From: Bin87 sp965116785
GTDB taxonomy: Bacteria; Chloroflexota; Dehalococcoidia; Lucifugimonadales; UBA3495
Length of the DNA: 64,000 nt
Direction: 5' to 3'
Assembly: GCA_965116785.1 (NCBI GenBank)
Contig: OZ220731.1
Span: 3,534,001-3,598,000 of the forward strand
Part shown: in pieces, positions 41,257-49,285 of the stretch
Numbering within the stretch: the first letter of the stretch is position 1
How the letters are laid out: every line of letters starts with the position of its first letter
Translations under genes and position numbers: made by a program
The notes under the pieces: model-generated
Told to the model about the DNA's origin: nothing
The model's database searches: none
Seen by the model: only the letters and a program-made list of their open reading frames with translations

Positions 41257-41547
41257 ATGACTACCACTGCGGAGACGCTGCATCAAGCCGCCAGCATCAT
41301 CCAGATTGAATTGCCTAAGTACCTGTCCCCGGAGTTCACCATCCACGAAGTCAAGGCCGAGCGTCGCCTCGGACCCGACGACGAGGACTACCTCCATGTC
41401 ATGGTGATTTTCGAGGATGGGCACCCGCAATTGGATGTGCGCGCGACCTTGCAGTTTAGCCACGCCATGCGCCCACTGTTCGAGCAAACCGGCATTCCCC
41501 TGCCTCCTAATATCTCCTACGCCGACCGGAGCGAACTCAACAAATGA
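41257..41547 (+). CDS. Small partner protein of HEPN-like gene pair, copy 2
   Basis: The 96-residue product starts at the ATG at 41257 (GGGAG ten bases upstream) and overlaps the next gene by ATGA. Its sequence pattern matches the partner protein at 6405: ETLHQAASIIQIELP at the N-terminus, DYLHVMVIFED, QLDVR and ISYADRSE at the end. The promoter with the 12-bp inverted repeat lies directly upstream, which fits a protein that represses its own operon. No known antitoxin domain is recognised. Confidence 0.6.
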   Translation: MTTTAETLHQAASIIQIELPKYLSPEFTIHEVKAERRLGPDDEDYLHVMVIFEDGHPQLDVRATLQFSHAMRPLFEQTGIPLPPNISYADRSELNK

Positions 41548-41981
41548 CCACGTCCTCAAGTTCGCCGCCAACGCCGGTTGACTGGCGAAACCTCATCCAG
41601 GCCGGACGTGACCTGTTGAACCCGCTGCCAAACGGGGATCCACCTACCAACGAACACATCCGGAGAGCAATCAGCAATGCTTACTACGCCCTCTTCCACG
41701 CGCTGTCACAGGGCAACGCCTCTGCATTTATCGGGACTCCCACAGACGCGGTGAGTGCAGCCGCCTGGTCACGGGTTTACCGAGCGCTCGACCACGGCAC
41801 AGCCCGCCGGGAATTGCAGCGCCACCGCCAGGAATTGTCGCCCCAAGCCCAGACCTTCGTCGATACATTTTCCCACTTGCAACAACTCCGCCATTCTGCC
41901 GATTATGACCACACCGCAGTGCTCACCAGCCACCAGGCCAGCATCCGGCTTCAGCAGGCCCAAACCGCCATCCTCGACTAG
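41544..41981 (+). CDS. HEPN-like protein (COG1895/UPF0332-type features), copy 2
   Basis: The 145-residue helical protein aligns with the copy at 6746: RRAISNAYYALFHAL for RRAVSTAYYAMFHAL, RVYRAL for AIYRAL, and LQQLRHSADYD for LQQQREHADYN. Spacing between the conserved blocks is nearly the same. Membership in the COG1895-type HEPN group is inferred from the AYYAxFHA and R-x-ADY motifs; the catalytic RX4-6H motif is not evident. As the second gene of an ATGA-overlapping pair it is the likely effector. The copies are 34 kb apart and clearly diverged, so they are not a recent duplication. Confidence 0.65.
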   Translation: MTTSSSSPPTPVDWRNLIQAGRDLLNPLPNGDPPTNEHIRRAISNAYYALFHALSQGNASAFIGTPTDAVSAAAWSRVYRALDHGTARRELQRHRQELSPQAQTFVDTFSHLQQLRHSADYDHTAVLTSHQASIRLQQAQTAILD

Positions 41982-42090
41982 GTTCAAGTTGACGCCAATG
42001 AGCGGGCTTATATCGCTACGCTAACCCTGGCAAGGTCACGCTGACCGGAACCGGGCATAACATGCACTTTAGGGGCAGGAGCTAATAAAC

Positions 42091-42936
42091 ATGACCGCCG
42101 CCGCGTTCACCGAGCAATCCACCAGCCGCACCATCATGGTGGGCGACATGCCCGTGCACTACCACGACGTGGGCGACGGCGAGCCGGTGGTCATGCTCCA
42201 CTCCTACGGCATCGGCACCACCGGGTGGATCACCTTTCACAAGGTGCTGCCCGCCTTCGCCGAGCGCTACCGCTGCATCGTCATGGACCTGCCCAATTTC
42301 GGACGCACCGGGCCGGTGGTGTACAACGAGCCGCTGCACAACCTCCAGGCCCGCACCGCCCTGGGTCTGATGGATGCGCTGGGCATCGAGAAAGCGCACC
42401 TGGTCGGCAACTCGCAGGGCGGCCAGTCCGCGATGGTGATGGCGATGAAGGAACCCCACCGGGTCAACAAGCTGGTCTTCGGCGCCTGCCACATCCGCAC
42501 CGGCGGCGATCTGTACCTCATGGGCAACCGTCCCTCCGAGGGCAGCCTCATCACCCGCGAAACTCGCGACAACCCCACCCGCGACAACGTCCGCCGCTAC
42601 CTACAGACCCACATCGACGACAACGCGCTGGTCACCGACGATCTGGTGGACTACATCCGCGGCCACTACACCGGCAACCCCGACCACATCGAGGCCGACG
42701 CCAGGTCCGTCAGCGTGCCCTACGACCACGGCGTCGACCTGCCCAACATCACCGCGCCCAGCCTGATCATCTGGGGCCGCTATGACCGGATGTGCGTCTT
42801 CGAAATCGGCATCGCCGCCCTGAACAACCTGGCCGACTCCCGCCTGGTCGTCCTGAACAACTGCGGCCACTGGGTGCCCTTCGAAAAGCCCGAGGAGTAC
42901 GCCGCCCACGTCCTCAACTTTCTCCAGGGCTGGTGA
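42091..42936 (+). CDS. Alpha/beta hydrolase (MhpC-like C-C hydrolase type)
   Basis: The 281-residue product has the full catalytic set: nucleophile Ser in GNSQGG, Asp in IIWGRYDRM and His in NNCGHWVPFEKPEEYA. GNSQGG and HWVPFEKP are typical of meta-cleavage product hydrolases that split C-C bonds of ring-opened aromatics, though ester hydrolysis is also possible. It lies near the dioxygenase and VOC genes on the other strand. AGGAG precedes the ATG by about ten bases. Confidence 0.9.
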   Translation: MTAAAFTEQSTSRTIMVGDMPVHYHDVGDGEPVVMLHSYGIGTTGWITFHKVLPAFAERYRCIVMDLPNFGRTGPVVYNEPLHNLQARTALGLMDALGIEKAHLVGNSQGGQSAMVMAMKEPHRVNKLVFGACHIRTGGDLYLMGNRPSEGSLITRETRDNPTRDNVRRYLQTHIDDNALVTDDLVDYIRGHYTGNPDHIEADARSVSVPYDHGVDLPNITAPSLIIWGRYDRMCVFEIGIAALNNLADSRLVVLNNCGHWVPFEKPEEYAAHVLNFLQGW

Positions 42937-43043
42937 CCCGCCAGTCCCATCGCAGCATACCCGTCATTCCGGAAGGCCGGACCGGCAACGTTGTCCGAGC
43001 GCTTCTGAGAGGTTAACCTGTCCGAGCCGCAGGAGAAACGAAA

Positions 43044-43403
43044 ATGACGACCCAGCAGTATCAACAAGCCAGCGAGCATTTCCTGGCGCAGGCCAGGGAA
43101 GAACTGGCCGACGGCGACCTGCCGCAGGCATCTGAGAAAGGCTGGGGCGCTGCTGTCCAGATCCTCAAGGCCGTCGCCGAACAGCGCGGTTGGGAACACA
43201 GCCGACACCGACACCACCTCGTCACCGTCAGCCGGCTCAGGTCGGAAACCGGCGACGGCGATATTCGCCGCCAGTTCCGCGCCGCCAGCGACCTCCACGA
43301 AAACTTCTACGAGGACACGATGCCGGCATTCGAGGTCGCGGAAAGCCTGGACGATGTCGCGGCCCTGATGGACAAGCTCCTGCCCTTGCTGGACCAGACG
43401 TAG
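43044..43403 (+). CDS. PaREP1/HEPN-like small helical protein
   Basis: The 119-residue product has LPQASEKGWGAAVQILKAVAEQ and RRQFRAASDLHENFYED, the two signature regions of PaREP1-type HEPN proteins (A-EKGWGAA and LHxNFYE). GGAG precedes the ATG. It shares this outline with the protein at 33121. It stands alone, with no overlapping partner, and is followed by a family A half repeat. HEPN-superfamily proteins are often RNases, but no active-site motif is certain here. Confidence 0.68.
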   Translation: MTTQQYQQASEHFLAQAREELADGDLPQASEKGWGAAVQILKAVAEQRGWEHSRHRHHLVTVSRLRSETGDGDIRRQFRAASDLHENFYEDTMPAFEVAESLDDVAALMDKLLPLLDQT

Positions 43404-43482
43404 TATCGGCCACTCTGCCCCCACGAGTAACGAAATCGCCTCGTAGTTTATGACCCTCACGCGTACCCAGTTTTTCCCGAAC

Positions 43483-43513
43483 TGTCATTGCGAGCGAAGC
43501 GTGGCAATCTCGT
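43483..43513. repeat. Palindromic repeat family A, half copy
   Basis: TGTCATTGCGAGCGAAGCGT with GGCAATCTCG; only the left arm is present. It is preceded by GCGTACCCAGTTT, which also precedes the full copy at 44672. Confidence 0.75.
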
Positions 43514-43663
43514 TGCTGGAGGGGCCATTCTTCGGGTGACGCGTGAAGTTTATGACCCGATTGACTCGGGTGATACGACTGGCCCCAGCTGGTGGCGCAC
43601 GTATAATGGGCCGTCCCATCGCTAAATCGAGCCCAATCGCAAACTTGGGATGAGGTGCATGCA

Positions 43664-44626
43664 ATGTCACTGGTGAACAACTTCGGCGTACTCCTGCCCA
43701 CGCGCGGCGTGCTGGTATACGCCGGCAGCAACGGCCCCCGGGTGGAACTGACCTGGCAGATGGCCGAAACCGCCGAGCGCGCCGGCTACGACTCCGTCTG
43801 GGTTGGCGACAGCATCACCTCCAAGCCTCGCATGGAGCCGCTGACGGCCATGGCCGCCATCGCCGCCCGCACCAGCCGCGTGAAGGTCGGCACCGCCGTG
43901 CTGCTCAACGCCCTGCGCCATCCCGTGCACCTGGCCCACTCCGCCGCCACCATCGACAACATCTCCGCCGGGCGCACCATCCTGGGCCTCGGCGCCGGCC
44001 GCGGCAACAACCAGATGTTCATCGACGAGCACAGCGCCGTTGGCGTGCCGATAGAAGAACGCGCCCCCCGTATGGAGGAGAGCATCCGCGTCATGCGCGC
44101 CCTGTGGACCGGCGAGCCGGTAACCTCCGACGGCGAGTTCTTCCCGCTCAAAGACGTCACGCTGGAACCCGGCCCCGTCCAGGAGTCCATACCCCTCTGG
44201 ATTTCCAGCAACTGGGTGCGGCGCGGCCTGGCCCGGGTTGCCGAACTGGGCGACGCCTGGATCACCAACGTCCCGTCGGTGGAAATGTTCGACCGCTGCT
44301 GGCAGCGCATCGAGCAGAACGCCGGGGAGTTCGGCCGCGACCCGTCGACCATCGGCCGCTGCCTGTACATCTCGGTCAACCTGAAGGACGACACCGACGC
44401 CGCCCTGGCCGAGGGCGACCGCTTCATGCAGGCCTACTACAGCGTGCCCTACGACGTCATCAGCAAGCAGTTGCTTTGCGTTTTCGGCCCGCCCCAGAAG
44501 AGTATCGACGCCATCAGGGCGTACCAGGACAGCGGCGCCGACTACTTCATCGTCAGGTTCGCGTCACCCGACCAGATGGGCCAGATGGCCCGCTTCACCG
44601 AGGAAGTCCTGCCCCACGTCTCCTGA
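43664..44626 (+). CDS. LLM-class flavin/F420-dependent oxidoreductase
   Basis: The 320-residue luciferase-like protein shows AETAERAGYDSVWVGDSITSKPR, TSRVKVGTAVLLNALRHPVHLAH and GRTILGLGAGRGNNQ, plus GDAWITNVPS, a pattern close to F420-dependent or FMN-dependent reductases of this class. The ATG at 43664 has GAGG eight bases upstream; a GTG at 43655 in the same frame is less likely. It is flanked by family A repeats on both sides and stands as a single gene. Confidence 0.88.
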   Translation: MSLVNNFGVLLPTRGVLVYAGSNGPRVELTWQMAETAERAGYDSVWVGDSITSKPRMEPLTAMAAIAARTSRVKVGTAVLLNALRHPVHLAHSAATIDNISAGRTILGLGAGRGNNQMFIDEHSAVGVPIEERAPRMEESIRVMRALWTGEPVTSDGEFFPLKDVTLEPGPVQESIPLWISSNWVRRGLARVAELGDAWITNVPSVEMFDRCWQRIEQNAGEFGRDPSTIGRCLYISVNLKDDTDAALAEGDRFMQAYYSVPYDVISKQLLCVFGPPQKSIDAIRAYQDSGADYFIVRFASPDQMGQMARFTEEVLPHVS

Positions 44627-44671
44627 TGCGCCGGCCCGCGCGAATCTCACGCGTACCCAGTTTCGCCCGAG

Positions 44672-44766
44672 TTGTCATTGCGAGCGTAGCGCGGCAATCC
44701 CGTAGGGGCGATGCAGGTCGTCCTCGGGGCGAGATCGCCACGTCGCTACGCTCCTCGCGATGACAA
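44672..44766. repeat. Palindromic repeat family A
   Basis: A complete copy of about 95 bp, with arms TTGTCATTGCGAGCGTAGCG and CTCCTCGCGATGACAA. CCCAGTTT stands before the left arm and AAACTGGG after the right arm, extending the inverted repeat. With the family D element at 44804 it fills 44627-44929. Confidence 0.85.
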
Positions 44767-44803
44767 ACTGGGTAAGCATGAGCGCGCGAATCTGTTCACA
44801 TTT

Positions 44804-44904
44804 CCGTCATTCCGGCGAAAGCCGGAATCCAGAGAGCACACAAAAAGGCCAACGTCCCTGTTGCAATGGCTTTCTTGGGTTCCTGCTTTCGCAGGAACGA
44901 CGGT
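44804..44904. repeat. Palindromic repeat family D
   Basis: Left arm CCGTCATTCCGGCGAAAGCC and right arm CTGCTTTCGCAGGAACGACGG are inverted relative to each other. Each arm also forms its own hairpin (CCGGC/GCCGG and CCTGC/GCAGG). Confidence 0.7.
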
Positions 44905-44929
44905 GTAATTTTCAAAACGTCAACGTCGC

Positions 44930-46255
44930 TTACTCCGACAATCGATACACGCCGGATTTCTGCGACAGCAGGTACAGCTCTCCGTCGTTGTCCTCGCCGA
45001 ACGACATGATCCGCAGCCCCGTGTCGGCCAGCCGCTCGTGCTCCACCACCTGCCCGTCCGCATACCTCAGCCCGAACACCTCGCCCGAGCAGAAGTCGCC
45101 GTACACGTAGACGCCCCGCAGCCACGGGATCGCGGAGCCCCGATACACGTAGCCGCCGATCACCGAGCAGGGTTGGCCGTCCAGCGAATATTCCCACGCC
45201 GGCGGAACCGTGCCCGTGGGGTCGCAGTCCCGGGCGCTGAAGCAATGGTTGCCCTCCAGCAGGTTCCAGCCGTAGTTGCCGCCCCGTTCGATGAGATCGA
45301 TCTCCTCCCAGCGGTTCTGACCCACGTCACCGGCCCACAGCTCGCCGGTGTCGCGGTCGAAGCTGAACCGCCACGGGTTGCGCAGCCCGTAGGCCCAGAT
45401 CTCCGCCCGTCCGCCTCCCGACGCGAAGGGGTTGCCCGGCGGGATGGCGTAGAGGCGATCCGGCCCTGACTGCGATACGTCGATCCGCAGGATTGAGCCG
45501 AGCAGCGTCGATGTGTCCTGCCCGCTGCCCAGCGGGTCGCCAGCCGACCCGCCGTCGCCCAGCCCGATGTACAGGTAGCCGTCCGGCCCAAAGGCGATCT
45601 GCCCGCCGTTGTGGTTGGCGAAGGGCTGCCCCACCTCCAGTATCACCTGCTCGCTGCCCGGACCCGTGCGAGAACCATCGGCTGACATGGCGAAGCGCGA
45701 GACCACCGACCGGCGCGGGTCGGCCGCGGAGTAGTAGACGTACAGCAGCCGCTCATCTGTCGGGTCCAGCGCCAACCCCAACAACCCTTCCTCCGAGCGC
45801 CGGCTGCTGACCCGGTCGGTGATGTCCAGGAAGTCCGTCGCGGCCGGCGCTTCCGCACCCGCCGGGTCGAACGCCCAGATCCGGCCGTCCTGCTCGGCCG
45901 CCAGCATCCGGCCATCCTGCATCTGGACCAGGTTGGTGGGCGCCCGGAACTCGTGGTCGGTCCACAACGGCTCCAGCCGCAGCGTCTCCAGGGACGGCGG
46001 GTCAGTGGGCGGAGGTGACGTCGGTGGCGGTGCCGTGGGCGATGCAGGAATTCCGGTGGGAGTTACGGTGACTGTGGAAGTTGGCGCCGGAGACAGCGCG
46101 GCGGTCGCAGACGGTTCCGGCACCAATGCCGTAGCCGCCGGTGTCGAAGGGGCAGTCGGAACCGCTGGGGCAGGTGTCGGGGCCGCCGGCATCCCTTGGC
46201 ATCCCACGGCGAGCGCTAGGAGCAGGACAGTGAACACTTTCGCTATAGCTGTCAC
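44930..46255 (-). CDS. PQQ-type sugar dehydrogenase (glucose/sorbosone dehydrogenase) lipoprotein
   Basis: The 441-residue protein starts at a GTG and has a lipoprotein signal with LAVGC ending at Cys19, followed by a Pro/Thr-rich linker (about 22-88). The beta-propeller domain begins near residue 92: SEEGLLGLALDP, FANHNGGQIAFGPDGYLYIGLGDGG (His-Asn-Gly region, substrate and PQQ site) and WAYGLRNPWRFSFDR, all standard for soluble glucose dehydrogenase relatives. It likely oxidises sugars outside the cell using PQQ. No PQQ biosynthesis gene is in the window. Confidence 0.9.
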   Translation of the reverse strand: MTAIAKVFTVLLLALAVGCQGMPAAPTPAPAVPTAPSTPAATALVPEPSATAALSPAPTSTVTVTPTGIPASPTAPPPTSPPPTDPPSLETLRLEPLWTDHEFRAPTNLVQMQDGRMLAAEQDGRIWAFDPAGAEAPAATDFLDITDRVSSRRSEEGLLGLALDPTDERLLYVYYSAADPRRSVVSRFAMSADGSRTGPGSEQVILEVGQPFANHNGGQIAFGPDGYLYIGLGDGGSAGDPLGSGQDTSTLLGSILRIDVSQSGPDRLYAIPPGNPFASGGGRAEIWAYGLRNPWRFSFDRDTGELWAGDVGQNRWEEIDLIERGGNYGWNLLEGNHCFSARDCDPTGTVPPAWEYSLDGQPCSVIGGYVYRGSAIPWLRGVYVYGDFCSGEVFGLRYADGQVVEHERLADTGLRIMSFGEDNDGELYLLSQKSGVYRLSE

Positions 46256-46302
46256 AAGTTCAAGATACTACGTTCGCGTACCCAGTTTGGCGGCAGAGAA
46301 CC

Positions 46303-46527
46303 GTCAGAATCAGGATTTTCAAGATTTGCGGATTATCAGGATTGGTGCGTTCCGTGATGGAAATCTCCCAATCCTGATAAATCATAAAATCCCGCAAATC
46401 CTGATTCTGACAATTCACGGAAGCGTGTACGCAGGATTGGTACCGTTCCGTGACGGAAATCTCCCAATCCTGATAAATCATAAAATCCCGCAAATCCTGA
46501 TTCTGACAATTCACGGAAGTGTATACG
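46303..46527. repeat. Palindromic repeat family B with a 95-bp tandem duplication
   Basis: A complete family B element spans 46303-46411. Its right part is duplicated with a period of 95 bp (46338-46432 and 46433-46527), including CCAATCCTGATAAATCATAA and CCTGATTCTGAC. Only a few bases differ between the two units. It fills most of 46256-46602. Confidence 0.8.
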
Positions 46528-46602
46528 CGGAAGGCCGTCGGGATATGCGCCACCTTCCCAAAGCATATAATCCAGCCACATCTGCAACTTCGGAGAAACC
46601 AC

Positions 46603-47421
46603 ATGAGCGCAATCGAAACCTGGGGCGAGATGGTGCGGGTGGAGCACGCCCAGTCGGACCGCATGCGCGGCGTCCGCCCCACCGATACCTGGAACCAGTT
46701 CGCCGCCCAGTTCAGGGCCGACCCCCACCGCACCGGCGATCACACTGTCGACGCGCTCCGCTCGCGCCTGGTCCCCGGCGAAACCCTCCTCGACATCGGA
46801 GCCGGCGGCGGACGCCTGGCCCTGCCCCTGGCGTTGACGTGCAGCGCCGTCACCGCCGTCGAGCCGTCGCCCAGCATGTGCGCCGTGCTCCGCGAGACCG
46901 CCGCGGAGTACGACATCGAGAACGTTGCAATCGTCGAGTCGAGCTGGCTGGACGCCGACGTCGAACCCGCCGACGTCGCCCTGTGCAGCCACGTGGTCTA
47001 CGTCATCGAGGACATCGGAGCCTTCGTCCGCAAGATGGACCGCCATGCCCGCCGCCTCGTCCTGGCCGTGGTTTTCGAAGCGTCGCCGCTGTCGCAGGTC
47101 TACGGCCTGTGGGAGCAAGTCCACGGCGAAAAGCGCCACGCCCTGCCGTCGCTGCCCCACTTCCTGCCGGTGCTGGACGAGATGGGAATCCAACCCCAGG
47201 TCACTGAGCTGGACTCGCAGCCGCCCCGCACCTTCGCCAGCATCGAAGAAGCCCGCGAAGCCGTAGCCCGCTGGCTCTACGTCACCCCCGAAACCGAAGC
47301 CATGACACGCTTGGACCAAGCGCTGCAAGACACCCTGCGCGAAGAAAACGGCGCCTGGCGCATCAAAGGCGCCCAGCCCTCACGCCCGAACATCGTGTCC
47401 TGGGAAACCGCCAACCGTTAG
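46603..47421 (+). CDS. Class I SAM-dependent methyltransferase
   Basis: The 272-residue product has motif I LLDIGAGGGRLALPLA (about residues 60-75), the acidic end of the next strand in TAVEPSPSM, and a later ALCSHVVYVIEDIGAFV. These are standard features of Rossmann methyltransferases of the methyltransf_11/25 type acting on small molecules or lipids. GGAG precedes the ATG by eight bases. The substrate is unknown. It ends before the tRNA-Trp gene on the opposite strand. Confidence 0.9.
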   Translation: MSAIETWGEMVRVEHAQSDRMRGVRPTDTWNQFAAQFRADPHRTGDHTVDALRSRLVPGETLLDIGAGGGRLALPLALTCSAVTAVEPSPSMCAVLRETAAEYDIENVAIVESSWLDADVEPADVALCSHVVYVIEDIGAFVRKMDRHARRLVLAVVFEASPLSQVYGLWEQVHGEKRHALPSLPHFLPVLDEMGIQPQVTELDSQPPRTFASIEEAREAVARWLYVTPETEAMTRLDQALQDTLREENGAWRIKGAQPSRPNIVSWETANR

Positions 47422-47471
47422 CTTCTCCGTCGAAAACCGTTCCTGTGGATCAACGTGACAGGCGATCACGG

Positions 47472-47502
47472 ACAAAACAAAATCCCCACTCAAAGTAGGG
47501 AT
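47472..47502 (-). terminator. Rho-independent terminator of tRNA-Trp
   Basis: On the minus strand ATCCCTACT and AGTGGGGAT form a stem (one G-U pair) with a 3-base loop, followed by TTTGTTTTG. Confidence 0.8.
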
Positions 47503-47506
47503 GCAT

Positions 47507-47580
47507 TGGCACCGGCGGAAGGAATCGAACCCTCGTTTTCGGTTTTGGAGACCGATGCGTTACCACTACACCACGCCGGT
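47507..47580 (-). tRNA. tRNA-Trp (CCA anticodon)
   Basis: The minus strand folds as a cloverleaf: acceptor ACCGGCG with CGCCGGT, D arm with GTAGTGGTAA, anticodon stem TCGGT/ACCGA closing loop CTCCAAA with anticodon CCA, and T loop TTCGATT. The discriminator is G and the 3' CCA is encoded. An intrinsic terminator follows directly. Confidence 0.95.
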
Positions 47581-47762
47581 ACGCACCAACCATTCTAGCA
47601 ACCGCCCGTATCCCGCGCAACACGCCCATCCCCGGGCCTGGGGCCATTCGGCTCACCTGGATCTCACCGTGGGCGGCCAAAGTGTCAGGCGAGCGGAGCG
47701 AGGCAATCCCATTGCCGCAGTACGCCCTCTTCCCTGACGCGCTGATTGCATCGCCGAATCTG

Positions 47763-48632
47763 CTACGCCAGGTCGGTTTCGTCGGTGCCGGTCAACTCGT
47801 ACGCCCTGTTGATGAAGGAGTTGACCGCCAGGTTGATTTCAGTTCGGAGGCGGTTCTGCTCAAGCGCGTCCATCCGGAACCCGGTGCCCTCGTAACGGTA
47901 GGCCGCGGCGTAAAGGGTGAGCCAGCTGTGGTGTTCGCCGGTTTGATCCGGACCCTCGAGCCTGGTGTATTCCGTCAATGACCGTAGCTGTGCTCCAGCC
48001 AGGGTATTCCTTTCGGCGGCGTCTTCCAGCAGTTGCGCCGCCAGTTCTTCCAGGTCATGGATGCGCCCGTACTCGATGTGGGCGGCAGACATCCACGCTT
48101 TCATTGCATTCTCTACTGCTTGCTGGGCGTGGAACCCGTAGTCTTCTTGGGCAAAATCTCCTGCTTCCATCATCTTGTTGAACGTGTCCAGTTGTCCGTG
48201 CGCGGCTTGCAGGCGTTCTTTCACGTCCGGCCAACTGTTGGGGTAGCCGTCGTCGTGGCGGCTGGAGTCGTTCAACCCTTCTCCTCCCATGATCACTCCG
48301 TCTCTCAACGCCTGCGCTGCAACATGGTTTTGTGCCCGTCGACAGTAGTCGAATCTTACCCGCGTCATGATTGCGACATCGACGTGCAGTCGTGGCGGAT
48401 GCTGCAGAAAGTAGCGCCTGGTCGCCTTATGAGCCCGTGACCTGGCGGCAACGGTTCCGCCTCTACAGACGATGAGCAGGTCTACGTCCGAGTCGGGGCG
48501 ATGGTCTCCGCGCGCCCGCGAGCCGAACAGGATTACGGTGCTGGGTTCGACCGCTTCCTGCACTGACTGTGCTACGGCCAGTCCTTTCGCGTCAGGCTTG
48601 CCGTGCCCTGTTGGTTGCGTTGCGCTGGACAT
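47763..48632 (-). CDS. MNT nucleotidyltransferase-HEPN fusion protein
   Basis: The 289-residue product joins two domains usually encoded as separate toxin-antitoxin genes. Residues about 15-115 are a minimal nucleotidyltransferase with GSRARGDHRPDSDVDLL (GS-x-DxD metal site) and a third acidic residue in LHVDVAIM. Residues about 140-275 are a HEPN domain with FHAQQAVENAMKAWMSA and HDLEELAAQLLEDA. In known HEPN-MNT pairs the MNT protein AMPylates and silences the HEPN RNase. A fusion could autoregulate within one chain. Alternatively, the protein could be one of the kanamycin-nucleotidyltransferase-like fusions of unknown function. No separate antitoxin is nearby. Confidence 0.82.
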   Translation of the reverse strand: MSSATQPTGHGKPDAKGLAVAQSVQEAVEPSTVILFGSRARGDHRPDSDVDLLIVCRGGTVAARSRAHKATRRYFLQHPPRLHVDVAIMTRVRFDYCRRAQNHVAAQALRDGVIMGGEGLNDSSRHDDGYPNSWPDVKERLQAAHGQLDTFNKMMEAGDFAQEDYGFHAQQAVENAMKAWMSAAHIEYGRIHDLEELAAQLLEDAAERNTLAGAQLRSLTEYTRLEGPDQTGEHHSWLTLYAAAYRYEGTGFRMDALEQNRLRTEINLAVNSFINRAYELTGTDETDLA

Positions 48633-49010
48633 TCACGACCCTCGTCTGGACGACGTTGGAAAACGCTGTCTAGTCCGATTGTAACGCAGTCAGCCCGCTG
48701 TCCGCAGTAGCCGCCGCCGAGCGAACATGTAACGAAAGAATCCCGCGCAACACGCCCATCTGCCCCACGCGCCAACTGCCCCTCGCTGGGGCACACAATC
48801 CACTGAACGTTGCGGACTACCCTGCCCGCCACGCGGCCGGCGACCCCGCCTTTCAACCCGACCCTGCGCCGCCTCCAATAAACACCATGGGCCGGTACCG
48901 TCGCGTACCGGGGCTTCTACGTACCCGCCGGTACCGAGAACCACCCCCTGGACTGCAACTGCTGCCGCAACCGTTGACCGCAACCCCGCCCGACCAACCG
49001 CCCTGCCCTA

Positions 49011-49086
49011 TCATCGTGAGCGCAGCGCGGCAATCTCGCCGCCGAACCATCCACCTTGTCATCACGAGCGCAGCGCGGCAATCTCG
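49011..49086. repeat. Two palindromic repeat family A half copies in direct orientation
   Basis: TCATCGTGAGCGCAGCGCGG at 49011 and TGTCATCACGAGCGCAGCGC at 49057, both followed by CAATCTCG. Together with Pro-rich low-complexity sequence they fill much of 48633-49087, where no gene is supported. Confidence 0.75.
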
Positions 49087-49087
49087 A

Positions 49088-49273
49088 TCAAAAAATAATC
49101 CTGTCCATCCTGTCTATCCCTGTAAATATGCGGCCTTCCGTCGCCGCCGGAGCATCGCTCATCGGAGCATGCCCCACCGGCCGGTTCAGCCAGCCCGACC
49201 ACAGGAACACGATGAAGATCAGCAGCGCCATGGCGATCACCACCGCCAGCGCCAGGCAGCCGAAGCGCGCCAT
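49088..49273 (-). CDS. Possible small membrane protein (61 aa)
   Basis: The product has one strong membrane helix (LALAVVIAMALLIFIVFLWSGWL) after a short N-terminus. It begins 12 bases after the CocE-type gene's stop on the same strand, but no ribosome site is seen. The last 12 residues are encoded by repeat-like sequence (CCTGTCCATCCTGTC), so the C-terminus may have been altered by a repeat. It may be a genuine small gene or a chance frame. Confidence 0.35.
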   Translation of the reverse strand: MARFGCLALAVVIAMALLIFIVFLWSGWLNRPVGHAPMSDAPAATEGRIFTGIDRMDRIIF

Positions 49274-49285
49274 TGACAGCCGGGG

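Noticed and set aside
46338..46527. Possible CRISPR array
   Set aside because: There are only two units, 95 bp long, with no spacers; it is a tandem duplication inside a palindromic repeat.
45819..47207. 462-codon plus-strand frame including repeat-encoded ILILTIHG peptides
   Set aside because: It combines antisense sequence, family B repeats read as protein, and an alternative frame of the methyltransferase gene.
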